Positions 8,144 to 17,786 of a DNA stretch of 64,000 bases are shown piece after piece. The position numbers were made by a program, and so were the translations under genes. Source of the stretch: CAYPKG01 sp964411275 (lineage in GTDB: Bacteria; Bacillota; Clostridia; Christensenellales; CAG-138); contig CAYPKG010000009.1 of NCBI GenBank assembly GCA_964411275.1, forward strand, positions 1-64,000. The letters run 5' to 3'. The notes beneath the pieces were generated by a model. That model made no database searches, was not told where the DNA came from, and saw only the letters and a program-made list of their open reading frames with translations. Positions within the stretch are counted from its first letter, which is position 1. Every line of letters starts with the position of its first letter.

Positions 8144-8149
8144 AGCAAC

Positions 8150-10537
8150 ATGGCAGAAAAATCATTTGCGCGCCTTTTCCCCGACCCGAATACGGGCCTT
8201 ACAAAGGCGCAAATACAAAACAGAATAGAGAACGGACTCGTCAATACACAGCCGCCCGGCATCACAAAAACCGCCGGGCAGATACTAAGGGAGAACCTTT
8301 GTACGTTCTTTAACGCCCTGAATTTTGGCCTCGCCATTTGCCTGCTGCTGGTTAAAAGTTACTCCAACCTGCTGTTTATGGGCGTGGTTTTATGCAATCT
8401 GCTCATCGGCACCGTTCAGCAGCTGCGCTCAAAAAAGACGGTGGAGAGGCTATCCGTGTTATACGCGCCCAAGGCCCGGGCGATCCGGGATGGGGTGGAA
8501 ACCAGCCTGCCTGTAGACAGGCTGGTTCTTGACGACGTCATCCGCCTGAAGCTGGGGGATCAAATCCCGGCAGACGCCATCCTGATCGCGGGGGATGTGG
8601 AGGTCAACGAGGCGCTCTTGACGGGCGAACCGGACGCCATCGCAAAGCAGTCGGGGGATCTGCTGCTTTCCGGCTCCTTCGTAGTTTCCGGCGAGTGCCG
8701 GGCGCGGGTGGAGCGGCTGGGGGAGGAGAACTACGCCACCCGCATCGCCCAGGAAGCACGAAAGTATAAAAAGGTGCGCTCCAACCTCATGCGCTCCCTG
8801 CAGCGCATCATCCACTTCACCGGCGGCGCGGTGCTGCCGCTGGGGGTGCTGTTGTTTTCCCGGGCGTATTTCCTCTCCGGGCATACCCTGCAAAGCGCGG
8901 TGGAACAGACAGCCGGGTCCATGATCGGCATGATCCCCTCAGGGCTGATGCTGCTCACCTCGGTAACACTGGCTGTGGGTGTGATGACCCTCACGAAAAA
9001 AAAGACACTTGTCCAGGAGATGTACAGCATTGAAACCCTGTCCAGGGTGGATATGCTTTGCCTGGATAAGACGGGTACCCTCACCGCGGGGCAAATGGAG
9101 GTCACCGCCATCCTGCATCCGGATGAGAATATGGCCCTGGAAACACAGGGCCTGATCGCAGATTTCTGCGGCGCGTTGCCGGAAGACAACACCACCGCAA
9201 CCGCGCTCATCAGCTATTGCCGCTCTCAAAACGCGCAGCGTACCCGGGAAGCTATGGGCATCCTCCCCTTTTCCTCGGAAAGAAAGTACAGCGCCGCCGC
9301 GTTCCCCGGGGTGGGCGTGCTGTATCTTGGCGCGATGGAGTTTCTCCGCCCCCGGCTGCCGGATCAGCTTGTGGCGGCGGCGGACCAATACGCGAAAAAT
9401 GGCAGCCGGGTGCTTGTGTTCGCGCTGGACAAGGATGCCCTTGACCCAAAGGCCCCGCCCCGGGAGCCCGAGGCCCTGTGCCTTGTGCTGCTGTCCGACA
9501 CGTTAAGGCCGGAGGCAAAGCAGACCCTCGGGTTTTTCATAAGCGAGGGCGTGAATATCAAGCTCATCTCCGGGGACGATCCCCGGACGGTGTCAGGCGT
9601 CGCAAGGCGGCTTTCCCTGACCGGCAGCGATAAATGGGTGGACGCCTCCACGCTTTTAGATGAGGCGGCGGTGAAGGCGGCGGCCACAAATTACGTGATA
9701 TTCGGCCGGGTTTCCCCCCAGCAAAAGCGCTGGCTGGTAGAGGCCCTGAAAGAAGCGGGACATACGGTGGCGATGACAGGCGACGGGGTTAACGATGTGT
9801 TGGCATTGAAGGAAGCGGACTGCTCCATCGCGCTAAATGCCGGAAGCGATGCCGCGCGCCAGGTTTCCCATCTGGTGCTGCTGGACGATGATTTCGCGAG
9901 CCTGCCCGCCGTTGTCATGGAAGGGCGGCGGGTAATCAACAACATCACCCGAACCGCGTCGCTGTTTCTGGTGAAAACCATATTCTCCTTCCTGTTGACG
10001 GTATGCTCCGTGTTTTTCGGCATCCGCTATCCCTTCCAGCCGGTGCAGCTTTCCCTGATCAGCGCGCTTACAATCGGCATCCCCTCCTTCGTGCTGGCGC
10101 TGGAACCCAACCGCATCAGGATTACGGGGGATTTTCTAAAAAACGTGCTGGCCCGGGCGCTGCCGGGGGCGATACTGGTGTTTTTATACTCCATCATCGC
10201 CAATACCCTGGGCCCGCTTGTCGGATTAAACCATCTGGAAGTGAGCACGCTGTGTGTATATCTGACGGGCTGCGCGGGGCTTTGCGTACTGCTTAAGGTT
10301 TCCCTGCCCATAAACTGGAAACGGGCTGCGCTCTTTGTCTGCATGACCCTGGGGTTCCTCCTCGGTGCGTATTACCTGCGGCGCATTCTGGACATCGGCC
10401 TGCCGGTGGGGCGTATCCTCTGGCTACTGTTGCCCATGGCCGCGGGCTGCTATCCGCTGCTGATGGGGCTGTCGAAATTCATCAGCCTGTTCCTGCTGCG
10501 CAACCGGACGATTTTATCGGATATTAAGGATGAATGA
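8150..10537 (+). CDS. Cation-translocating P-type ATPase (HAD-IC family, CtpE-like)
   Basis: The 795-residue protein has the full P-type ATPase plan: an N-terminal cytoplasmic start (GLTKAQIQNRIENGLVN), an actuator motif LLTGEPDAI, a phosphorylation site DKTGTLT with the catalytic Asp at 306, the TM4 motif IPSGLMLLTS, and the hinge MTGDGVNDVLALKEAD. A C-terminal block of about six membrane spans follows. The TM4 sequence and short N-terminus resemble the CtpE group, linked to Ca2+ or Mg2+ in other bacteria; the ion here is not proven. The start at 8150 fits family alignments. Because the -10 box ends at 8143, the mRNA is probably leaderless. It may be followed by read-through into pth, nine bases on. 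Confidence 0.88.
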   Translation: MAEKSFARLFPDPNTGLTKAQIQNRIENGLVNTQPPGITKTAGQILRENLCTFFNALNFGLAICLLLVKSYSNLLFMGVVLCNLLIGTVQQLRSKKTVERLSVLYAPKARAIRDGVETSLPVDRLVLDDVIRLKLGDQIPADAILIAGDVEVNEALLTGEPDAIAKQSGDLLLSGSFVVSGECRARVERLGEENYATRIAQEARKYKKVRSNLMRSLQRIIHFTGGAVLPLGVLLFSRAYFLSGHTLQSAVEQTAGSMIGMIPSGLMLLTSVTLAVGVMTLTKKKTLVQEMYSIETLSRVDMLCLDKTGTLTAGQMEVTAILHPDENMALETQGLIADFCGALPEDNTTATALISYCRSQNAQRTREAMGILPFSSERKYSAAAFPGVGVLYLGAMEFLRPRLPDQLVAAADQYAKNGSRVLVFALDKDALDPKAPPREPEALCLVLLSDTLRPEAKQTLGFFISEGVNIKLISGDDPRTVSGVARRLSLTGSDKWVDASTLLDEAAVKAAATNYVIFGRVSPQQKRWLVEALKEAGHTVAMTGDGVNDVLALKEADCSIALNAGSDAARQVSHLVLLDDDFASLPAVVMEGRRVINNITRTASLFLVKTIFSFLLTVCSVFFGIRYPFQPVQLSLISALTIGIPSFVLALEPNRIRITGDFLKNVLARALPGAILVFLYSIIANTLGPLVGLNHLEVSTLCVYLTGCAGLCVLLKVSLPINWKRAALFVCMTLGFLLGAYYLRRILDIGLPVGRILWLLLPMAAGCYPLLMGLSKFISLFLLRNRTILSDIKDE

Positions 10538-10546
10538 GGTGAAACC

Positions 10547-11152
10547 ATGTACCTGATCGTGGGGCTGGGCAATCCCGGCATCGCATACAGAAACTCCCGC
10601 CACAACGCGGGCTTTTTGGCGTTGGACGCCCTGGCCGCCCGGCTGAACGTGTCAATCGACCGGCGCGCGCACAAGGGCAAGCTGGCGGAGCTTTTCTTTG
10701 AGGGGGAGAAACTTCTCTTGTGTAAGCCCCAGACGTATATGAACTTAAGCGGCGAATGCGTGCAGGAAATCATGTCCTATTATAAATTGCCCATGGAAAA
10801 CCTCATCGTGCTGTATGACGATGTGGATCTTCCGGTGGGGGAATTGCGCATCCGCGGCGGCGGCACCGGCGGCACCCACAACGGCATGCGCTCCATCATC
10901 GCGTGCATGGGCGGCGAAACGGGGTTCCCCAGGGTGCGCATTGGCGTGGGTAAACAGGAGGTGGGCCGGGATCTGGCGGCACATGTGCTGGGCAAGCCCC
11001 CCGTGGAAGAGCGGGAACTCTTAAAAACCGCCTTTGAAAATGCGGCGGACGCGGCGCAACTCATCATAAAAGGACAACTATCCGAGGCGCAGGCGAAATA
11101 TAATATAAAAAAGAGAGACAAAGACATTCCCTCCGAGGAGGAGCAAGGGTGA
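10547..11152 (+). CDS. pth: Peptidyl-tRNA hydrolase
   Basis: This 201-residue protein begins MYLIVGLGNPGIAYRNSRHN, which contains the active-site region with catalytic His 20. It also has KPQTYMNLSGE, YDDVDLPVG and GGTGGTHNGMRSI, all standard for bacterial Pth. It releases tRNA from stalled peptidyl-tRNAs. The stop overlaps the GTG start of mfd (GTGA), so the two are translationally coupled. The pth-mfd pair is conserved in Firmicutes. The C-terminal tail (KKRDKDIPSEEEQ) is longer and more charged than usual. Confidence 0.97.
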   Translation: MYLIVGLGNPGIAYRNSRHNAGFLALDALAARLNVSIDRRAHKGKLAELFFEGEKLLLCKPQTYMNLSGECVQEIMSYYKLPMENLIVLYDDVDLPVGELRIRGGGTGGTHNGMRSIIACMGGETGFPRVRIGVGKQEVGRDLAAHVLGKPPVEERELLKTAFENAADAAQLIIKGQLSEAQAKYNIKKRDKDIPSEEEQG

Positions 11153-14100
11153 TCAGCTTATTAGACGCGCTTCGCGATGCGCCGGAGTTTAACCGGCTGC
11201 ACGAATTGATGGCGGCGGGCCTGGGCCCTGCGGCGGCATTTGGCCTGCCGGAAGCCCATGCCTCTTTCGTATTCGCCAAATTAAGCGAAAAAATAACCGC
11301 ATTGTATGTGGCCGCGTCGGAGCAGGCGGCGGAGCGGGCATACCAACAGGCTGAGGCGCTGTTGGGAGACCGCGCGCTGTTTTTGCCGCTGAGGGAAATT
11401 CGGCTGACCCATGCCTACGCCGCGGCAGGCGGCCGGACAAAGGCCCGCATGACAACCCTCTCCCGGCTGATACTGGAAAAAAACACGCCCCACGCCATCA
11501 TTGCGTCCGTAGAGACGTTGATGCAGCGGCTGGCCCCGCCAGAGGTGCTGGGCCGCACGGTGCGGCGGCTGTCTGTGGGCGATGAGCATCCTCCCAGGTT
11601 GCTGTTGAGCGGGCTTATGGACGCGGGCTATGAAATCGTGGAGCTGGTGGAGGGCCCGGGGCAGGCAGCCCTCAGAGGGGATATTCTCGACCTGTACGCG
11701 CCCCATGCCCCAAGGCCATGCCGGATCGAGTTCTTTGGCGACGAAATCGACCGGATTTCCTATTATGACCCCGCCACCCAGCGCTCTGAAGAGCAGCTTT
11801 TAGAAGCGCTTATTACCCCCGCCACCGAAGCGCCCCAGGACGCGGCGGCCATCGCCAGGGCGCTTTCGTCCATCGGCGGCAGCGCGGACCCGGCAGCCGC
11901 CCGGGGCTTTGACGCCCAGCGCATCGCCTGGGAGGCGGGAAAGGCTTCCCCAGGCGCGGAAGCGCTGTTGCCGGTGCTGTATCCCAACGCGCCCGCGACG
12001 CTGTTGTCCTATCTCCCGTCCGACGCCATCCTGCTCCTGCAGGAGCCGCCCAGGCTGGAGGACGCGGCCCAGGCCGCCTACCGCTTGTTTGAGCAGGAGG
12101 TGACCGCCATGCTGAACCGGGGAGAGGGCTGTTCTGCCCAGATGGAGCTGCTTCTCCCGCCGGACGCGCTGTTTCGCGCCCTTGATACCCCGCACACCGG
12201 GCTGTTGTACACACTCAAGCGCAGCTTTGGTCGCATCCGCGCCAAGGACAGCGTGGATTTTGACGCGGCCCGCCCCGCCCCGGTGTATCCGCTGGAAGCC
12301 GGGCGGGAGGAGCTAGCCAGGGACATCGGCGCCTGGAAAAAAACCGGAAGCGCCGTCGTGCTGTTCGCAGGCGCCCATGGGGAGCGGCTCAGGCAGGAAT
12401 TGCTGGATCTCAAATGCGAAACGGCGTTTGCGCCAAAGCTCATGCGCCCGCCGCAAAAAGGCGAGGCGATCATCATAGGCGAAAGCCTTGTACAGGGGAT
12501 GTGCTGGCCCAGCCTCCGGCTGGTCATATTAAGCGAGGCGGAACTGACCCCGGGTTTGACGGGGGCGCGGGCGCTGAAAAAAACCGCCCGGGGCGCAAGG
12601 CCGCAGCTGGTGTTCGCGGACCTGAAGCCTGGGGATCTTGTGGTGCACGAGGCCCACGGCATCGGCAGGTTTTTAGGGGTTGAGGCGTTGACGGTGCAGG
12701 ATACTACCCGGGATTATTTGCTGCTGCAGTATGCGGGGGGCGACAGGCTGTATATCCCCACGGATCAGCTGGACCGGGTGCAGAAATACATCGGCGGCGC
12801 TGGAGAGGAGCCGGTGAGCGTTCACCTTTCCAAATTGGGGGGCAGCGAATGGCAGCGGAAGGTCAGCCGGGCGCGGGGCGCGGTGAAGGCGCTGGCGTTC
12901 GATCTCGCGCAGCTGTACGCAAAGCGCGGACAGGAGCCGGGCTTTGGGTTCTCTCCCGATTCCCCCTGGCAGCGCCAGCTGGAGGAGCGGTTTCCCTTTG
13001 ACGAAACGCCGGACCAGCTCAATAGCATCAACGAAATCAAGGCGGATATGGAACGCCCCCGGCCCATGGACCGGCTGTTGTGCGGAGACGTGGGCTATGG
13101 CAAAACGGAGGTAGCGCTGCGGGCGGCGTTCAAGGCGGCGCAGGACAGCAAGCAGGTTGCGTTCCTGGTGCCCACCACAATCCTCGCCCAGCAGCATTAC
13201 AATACGCTGTGCGCTAGGTTTGAGGAGTTTCCGGTGCGCGTCGGGCTTTTGTCCCGGTTTAAAACCCCCCAGGAACAAAAAAAACTGAAGGAAGCCATCA
13301 AGGCCGGCCAGGTGGACGTGGTGGTGGGCACCCACGCGCTGCTGTCCAAGGACGTAAAATTTAAGGATCTGGGGCTTTTGATCGTAGACGAGGAGCAGCG
13401 CTTTGGCGTGGGGCATAAGGAGCAGATCAAGACCCTGCGCGCCAACATCGACGTGCTGACTTTATCCGCAACGCCCATCCCCCGGACGCTGCACATGTCC
13501 ATGGTAGGCATCCGGGATATGAGCATCATCAGCACCCCGCCGGAGGAACGCTACCCTGTGCAGACCTATGTCCTGGAGTATTCCGACATACTCACGGCGG
13601 ATGTCATCAATAAGGAGCTGGGCCGGGGCGGCCAATGCTATGTGGTATACAACAGGGTCGCGCAGATGGAAGGGTTTGCCAAGCGGTTGAGCGGCTTGCT
13701 TCCCGCGTCCGCCCGGGTGGGATATGCCAACGGGCAGATGCCTGAACGGCAGCTGGAGCAGACGATGCTGGATTTTCTGGAGCATCGTATCGATGTGCTG
13801 GTATGCTCCACCATCATTGAAAACGGGCTGGACATCCCCAATGTGAACACACTCATCGTGATGGACGCGGACAAGATGGGCCTAAGCCAGCTTTACCAGC
13901 TGCGGGGGCGGGTTGGCCGGTCCACCCGGCTGGGGTACGCGTATTTTACGTTTAAGAAGGATAAGGTTTTGACGGAAATCGCCCACAAGCGGCTTCTGAC
14001 GCTTTCGGAATTCACGCAGTTCGGCGCGGGCTTCCAGATCGCGCTACGGGATTTGGAAATCCGGGGGGCTGGCAGCCTTTTGGGGGCGCAGCAGCATGGG

Positions 14101-14646
14101 CATATGGCGGACGTAGGCTATGAATACTATTGCAAGCTCATGGACGAGGCGCTCCGGGAGGCCAAGGGGGAAACCCCGGCGCTGGAGGTGGACACGGTGG
14201 TGGATATCCCAGTGGATGCCCATATCCCCAAGACTTATATCCCAAGCGAGATATTGCGGCTGCAAATGTACAAGCGGATCGCCCTGATCGACGGGCAGGA
14301 AGCGCTGCTGGACGTTCAGGATGAGCTCACCGACCGGTATGGGGACATCCCCGCGCCAACGCAAACTCTCATGGATGTAGCGCTGGTTAAGGCCCTGTGT
14401 GCACAGGCGCATATCAGCTCGCTGACCGTAGGCAATCGCAGCGCGAAACTGCTGTTCCATCCCGAGGCGCAGATCGACGGGGAGCGGCTGTTCGCCGCCG
14501 TGAGCCGGTTTGGGTTAAAGGTGGCCCCTGGGCCGGAGCAGGTATCTTTGACCTATACCCTGGCGAAGGCGGACGCGGCGATGATACTGTCCCAATTGCC
14601 CGGGCTGCTGATGGAGATCGGGGCCTGCGTACTGCAAGAAGAATAG
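11149..14646 (+). CDS. mfd: Transcription-repair coupling factor Mfd
   Basis: This 1165-residue protein has the complete Mfd plan. A UvrB-homology N-terminal part (1-450) is followed by the RNA-polymerase-interacting domain (about 480-550, GDLVVHEAHGIGRF). The RecG-like translocase carries Walker A GDVGYGKT (Lys 652) and Walker B DEEQ (747-750), and a C-terminal TRCF domain ends the protein. Mfd pushes stalled RNA polymerase off DNA and recruits UvrA, whose gene lies at 59.7-62.5 kb in this window. The start is GTG at 11149, overlapping pth by four bases, with GAGGAG just upstream. Confidence 0.97.
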   Translation: MISLLDALRDAPEFNRLHELMAAGLGPAAAFGLPEAHASFVFAKLSEKITALYVAASEQAAERAYQQAEALLGDRALFLPLREIRLTHAYAAAGGRTKARMTTLSRLILEKNTPHAIIASVETLMQRLAPPEVLGRTVRRLSVGDEHPPRLLLSGLMDAGYEIVELVEGPGQAALRGDILDLYAPHAPRPCRIEFFGDEIDRISYYDPATQRSEEQLLEALITPATEAPQDAAAIARALSSIGGSADPAAARGFDAQRIAWEAGKASPGAEALLPVLYPNAPATLLSYLPSDAILLLQEPPRLEDAAQAAYRLFEQEVTAMLNRGEGCSAQMELLLPPDALFRALDTPHTGLLYTLKRSFGRIRAKDSVDFDAARPAPVYPLEAGREELARDIGAWKKTGSAVVLFAGAHGERLRQELLDLKCETAFAPKLMRPPQKGEAIIIGESLVQGMCWPSLRLVILSEAELTPGLTGARALKKTARGARPQLVFADLKPGDLVVHEAHGIGRFLGVEALTVQDTTRDYLLLQYAGGDRLYIPTDQLDRVQKYIGGAGEEPVSVHLSKLGGSEWQRKVSRARGAVKALAFDLAQLYAKRGQEPGFGFSPDSPWQRQLEERFPFDETPDQLNSINEIKADMERPRPMDRLLCGDVGYGKTEVALRAAFKAAQDSKQVAFLVPTTILAQQHYNTLCARFEEFPVRVGLLSRFKTPQEQKKLKEAIKAGQVDVVVGTHALLSKDVKFKDLGLLIVDEEQRFGVGHKEQIKTLRANIDVLTLSATPIPRTLHMSMVGIRDMSIISTPPEERYPVQTYVLEYSDILTADVINKELGRGGQCYVVYNRVAQMEGFAKRLSGLLPASARVGYANGQMPERQLEQTMLDFLEHRIDVLVCSTIIENGLDIPNVNTLIVMDADKMGLSQLYQLRGRVGRSTRLGYAYFTFKKDKVLTEIAHKRLLTLSEFTQFGAGFQIALRDLEIRGAGSLLGAQQHGHMADVGYEYYCKLMDEALREAKGETPALEVDTVVDIPVDAHIPKTYIPSEILRLQMYKRIALIDGQEALLDVQDELTDRYGDIPAPTQTLMDVALVKALCAQAHISSLTVGNRSAKLLFHPEAQIDGERLFAAVSRFGLKVAPGPEQVSLTYTLAKADAAMILSQLPGLLMEIGACVLQEE

Positions 14647-14655
14647 GAGGGCATC

Positions 14656-14940
14656 ATGGAGCGGGGACAAACACTGATATCCGGGTTTTTTCAGCATACG
14701 GCCTGCCCCTTTTTCCCTTGCCATAATGTTGAAAACCCGGCTCAATTCAACTGTCTGTTCTGCTATTGCCCGCTGTACGCCCTGGGGCCGGACTGCGGAG
14801 GCGACCTAACATACACCGAAGGCGGCGCCAAGGACTGCTCCAACTGCCTTTTGCCCCACCGGCGGGACAGCCTAAAGTATATTGAGAAAAGGCTGCCGCT
14901 GATCATGAAGCTGGCGGGCAAACCGCCAACAAAAGAATAG
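14656..14940 (+). CDS. Cysteine-rich small domain protein (PF04071-like)
   Basis: The 94-residue protein carries eight Cys: ACPFFPCH, CLFCYCPLY, DCGGD, DCSNCLLPH. This is the pattern of the cysteine-rich small domain family, which probably binds zinc or an Fe-S cluster and is sometimes fused or adjacent to cobinamide amidohydrolase CbiZ. No cobalamin gene is near here. The start follows AGGAGG (in TAGGAGGGCATC), ten bases after the mfd stop, so it is likely the last gene of the pth-mfd transcript. Its function is unknown. Confidence 0.75.
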   Translation: MERGQTLISGFFQHTACPFFPCHNVENPAQFNCLFCYCPLYALGPDCGGDLTYTEGGAKDCSNCLLPHRRDSLKYIEKRLPLIMKLAGKPPTKE

Positions 14941-14959
14941 ACCGCGGCGTTCTTTCTCA

Positions 14960-16780
14960 TTATCCCTCTTTGGAGGATTTTTTCATGCGCATTTCCTTGT
15001 TCAATACGCTTTTGCGCATCCGAATGTTTTGCGGCGTGACTTCCACCAGCTCGTCCTCGGCGATAAACTCCAGGCATTGCTCCAGCGTCAGGACGGTATA
15101 GGGCGTCAGGCGCAGCGCGTCGTCCGAACCGGAGGCCCGGATGTTGGTCACGTGCTTCTTCTTGCAGACGTTCACCACGATGTCGTCGGTCTTGGCGTTT
15201 TCGCCCACCACCTGCCCTGCGTATACCTGCACCCCCGGCCCTATAAACAATCTGCCCCGCTCCTGGGTGTTGTACAGGCCGTATGCGGTGGTTTCCCCTG
15301 TCTCGTGGGCCACAAGGCTGCCACGGGAGCGCTCTTCGATCTCCCCCTTATAGGCCTCATACCCATGGAATATATGGCTCATGACGCCGTTGCCCCGGGT
15401 ATCCGTCAACAGCTCGTTGCGGTAGCCCATCAGCCCCCGGGCTGGGATTAAAAACATCAGCCTGGAGCCTTCTTCTCCCACTTGCATGTCCATCAGCTCC
15501 GCCTTGCGGGACCCCAGCTTCTCCATGACCGCACCCACGTACTCCTGGGGCACGTCCACGGTCAGTTCCTCAACAGGCTCCAGCGTCTTGCCGTTTTTGT
15601 CCTGCTTGAATATGACCTTGGGCCGGCTGACCGCGAATTCATATCCCTGGCGGCGCATTGTTTCAATGAGAATGGACAGGTGCAGTTCGCCCCGGCCGCT
15701 GACCTTAAATGTGTCGGTAGAAGCGGTTTCCTCCACCCGCATGGAAATATTGGTCTGCACCTCTTTCATCAGCCGTTCCCGGAGGTTTCGGGAGGTCACA
15801 TACTTTCCTTCCCGCCCGGCAAAGGGGCTGTCGTTGACGAGAAAGTTCATAGACACCGTGGGCTCGTCAATATGCACAAAGGGCAAGGGCTCGATATGCC
15901 CGGGCTCGCAGGCGGTCTGCCCTAAGCTTAGGCCTTCCACGCCCGCCACGGCCACGATGTCGCCGATGGTGGCGGTTTCCACCTCCACCCGCCGCAGCCC
16001 CTCAAACCGGTACAGCCTTGTGAGCTTGACATGAATTTCATGCCCGTCAGGGCCGCCGCACAGCGTTACCGGCATATTTCTCACCGCGGTACCCCGCACA
16101 ACCCGGCCTATGCCAATCCGCCCTACATAATCGTCATAATCGATTGTGGAAAATAAAATCTGCAGCGGCGCGCCGCTGTCGCCCTCCGGCGCGGGGATCG
16201 TGCTGAGGATCGTTTCAAACAGCGGCTGCATGTCCGTGCCGAGGGCATCCGGGTTCAACCCCGCATACCCGTCCCTGGCGGAAGCGTATACCACCGGGAA
16301 ATCCAGCTGCTCCGCCGACGCGCCAAGGTCCATAAACAGCTCAAGGGTTTCATCCACCACCTCCAGCGGCCGCGCGCCGGGGCGGTCTACCTTGTTGACC
16401 ACCACGATGGGGATTTTGTTAAGCTCCAGCGCCTTGCGCAGCACAAACCGGGTCTGGGGCATGCAGCCCTCAAACGCGTCCACCAGCAGCAGTACGCCGT
16501 CCACCAGCTGCAGGATGCGCTCCACCTCGCCGCCAAAGTCCGCGTGGCCCGGCGTGTCCACAATATTGATGCGGTTGCCCCGGTATTCCACCGCCGTGTT
16601 TTTGGACAGTATGGTAATGCCCCGCTCCCGCTCCAGGTCGCTGCTGTCCATAACCCGTTCCTGTACCTGCTCGTGGGCGCGGAACACACCGCTTTGCCTT
16701 AAAAGCTGGTCAACCAGCGTGGTCTTTCCGTGGTCGACATGGGCGATGATCGCCACATTGCGAATGTTTTCGTTTCTCAC
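14960..16780 (-). CDS. typA: Ribosome-associated GTPase TypA/BipA
   Basis: The protein has 606 residues. The GTPase G1 motif is AHVDHGKTT (13-21), followed by RGITI, DTPGHADFGGEVER and NKVD, then EF-G-like domains and the BipA-specific C-terminal domain (RGSLVAHETGETTAYGLY). It binds the 70S ribosome and aids assembly and growth at low temperature or under stress. The start is GTG at 16780, preceded by GGAAGAGG. It is convergent with the upstream Cys-rich gene (19-base gap) and divergent from the sortase-like gene. Confidence 0.97.
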   Translation of the reverse strand: MRNENIRNVAIIAHVDHGKTTLVDQLLRQSGVFRAHEQVQERVMDSSDLERERGITILSKNTAVEYRGNRINIVDTPGHADFGGEVERILQLVDGVLLLVDAFEGCMPQTRFVLRKALELNKIPIVVVNKVDRPGARPLEVVDETLELFMDLGASAEQLDFPVVYASARDGYAGLNPDALGTDMQPLFETILSTIPAPEGDSGAPLQILFSTIDYDDYVGRIGIGRVVRGTAVRNMPVTLCGGPDGHEIHVKLTRLYRFEGLRRVEVETATIGDIVAVAGVEGLSLGQTACEPGHIEPLPFVHIDEPTVSMNFLVNDSPFAGREGKYVTSRNLRERLMKEVQTNISMRVEETASTDTFKVSGRGELHLSILIETMRRQGYEFAVSRPKVIFKQDKNGKTLEPVEELTVDVPQEYVGAVMEKLGSRKAELMDMQVGEEGSRLMFLIPARGLMGYRNELLTDTRGNGVMSHIFHGYEAYKGEIEERSRGSLVAHETGETTAYGLYNTQERGRLFIGPGVQVYAGQVVGENAKTDDIVVNVCKKKHVTNIRASGSDDALRLTPYTVLTLEQCLEFIAEDELVEVTPQNIRMRKSVLNKEMRMKKSSKEG

Positions 16781-16881
16781 GTTTGTTCCTCTTCCCTGTG
16801 TATCTCAACTATAAAATTAACCTTTTCATGCCCTCCATGTCCAGCAGGGCATACGCATTCTAAAACAGCACATAACAAGTT

Positions 16882-16910
16882 ATTATAAAACGATTTGCGC
16901 TTAATTACAA
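16882..16910 (-). promoter_or_regulatory. Promoter of typA
   Basis: On the minus strand, TTGTAA, a 17-base spacer and TATAAT, with a leader of about 95 nt before the GTG start. Confidence 0.68.
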
Positions 16911-16977
16911 GGGCGCATACCCGAATTCTGCCGATTTTTACCTCCGCCCACACCCTGAAAATATACTGGGCATGCCG

Positions 16978-17005
16978 TTGCAATCGGGGGCGCTTGTGGT
17001 ATACT
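16978..17005 (+). promoter_or_regulatory. Promoter of the sortase-like gene
   Basis: TTGCAA, a 16-base spacer and TATACT, with a 25-30 nt leader to the TTG start at 17035. Confidence 0.62.
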
Positions 17006-17034
17006 GAAAAAAATACGAAGGCAGGAGGATATCC

Positions 17035-17739
17035 TTGTTTCAATCAAAGCCAGTGCGTATACTGCTGTTTGTGGCCATTGCCGCCCTGTTCCTGTGCGGC
17101 ATAATCATCACAATACGGCAAAACGTCCTTCTTCCCGGGCCCTACGATCCGCCCACCCCCGAACCGGCAACGCCGGCCCCCGCTACACCCACAGCCGGTT
17201 CCTCGCCTTCCGCCACGCCCACAGCCGGTTCCTCGCCTGCCCCCACGCCCACCATCCCGCCCACTCTCGCGCCGCTTGTGGACCTGGAGGACCCGGTTAA
17301 AATCTATTTCAACGATGCGGACCCTCAGGTCGCGTGTGAAATAAGGCCGGTGGGTATCACGCCGGAAGGCGCCATGGGCGCCATATCCTCCGCCACGATC
17401 GCAGGCTGGTACAAGGACGGCGTTTCCCCCGGCGAGGCAGGCAACGCGCTCATCGACGGGCATGTGCGATGGAAGGGAAAGACCGGGACTTTTTCCATCC
17501 TCAAGGATATGGTGCCAGGAGACGAGGTTGCTATCGAATATGCGGATGGAACATTTCAGTATTTTGAGACCGTCAGCGTGGACATCTATCTCCTCGAAGA
17601 AGTGCCCCCAGAGGTGATGGAGTTGGATTTCGGCGGGGAACCCCGCATCACGCTGATCAGCTGCCTGGGCGATTACGACCGGTCGCTGGGAACTTCCCGT
17701 TCCCGGGTGATTGTGGTTTGCCGTAGAAAGAATGTATGA
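17035..17739 (+). CDS. Sortase-like membrane-anchored transpeptidase (class F-like)
   Basis: The 234-residue protein has one N-terminal membrane anchor (8-27), a Pro/Thr/Ser/Ala-rich linker (about 35-80) that probably spans the wall, and a sortase fold with the expected catalytic triad: His 143 (IDGHVRW), Cys 210 (ITLISCLGDYD) and Arg 224 (SRSRVIVV). The compact domain resembles class F or related small sortases. Sortases join surface proteins to the cell wall at LPXTG-like signals, but no substrate protein is encoded nearby, so the target is unknown. The start is TTG, with GGAGG six bases upstream. The linker contains two copies of TPTAGSSP. Confidence 0.8.
   Translation: MFQSKPVRILLFVAIAALFLCGIIITIRQNVLLPGPYDPPTPEPATPAPATPTAGSSPSATPTAGSSPAPTPTIPPTLAPLVDLEDPVKIYFNDADPQVACEIRPVGITPEGAMGAISSATIAGWYKDGVSPGEAGNALIDGHVRWKGKTGTFSILKDMVPGDEVAIEYADGTFQYFETVSVDIYLLEEVPPEVMELDFGGEPRITLISCLGDYDRSLGTSRSRVIVVCRRKNV
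17188..17247 (+). repeat. 30-bp tandem repeat in the sortase linker
   Basis: CCCACAGCCGGTTCCTCGCC occurs at 17188 and again at 17218, a 30-base period that encodes the repeated TPTAGSSP linker unit. Such repeats can gain or lose units by slippage. Confidence 0.7.
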
Positions 17740-17786
17740 TGGTTTCCATAAAAATATCAATAAATTGCTATGAGGAGGCATAACCC

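Noticed and set aside
17188..17247. CRISPR-like direct repeat
   Set aside because: Only two adjacent units in frame inside a coding linker, without spacers or cas genes.
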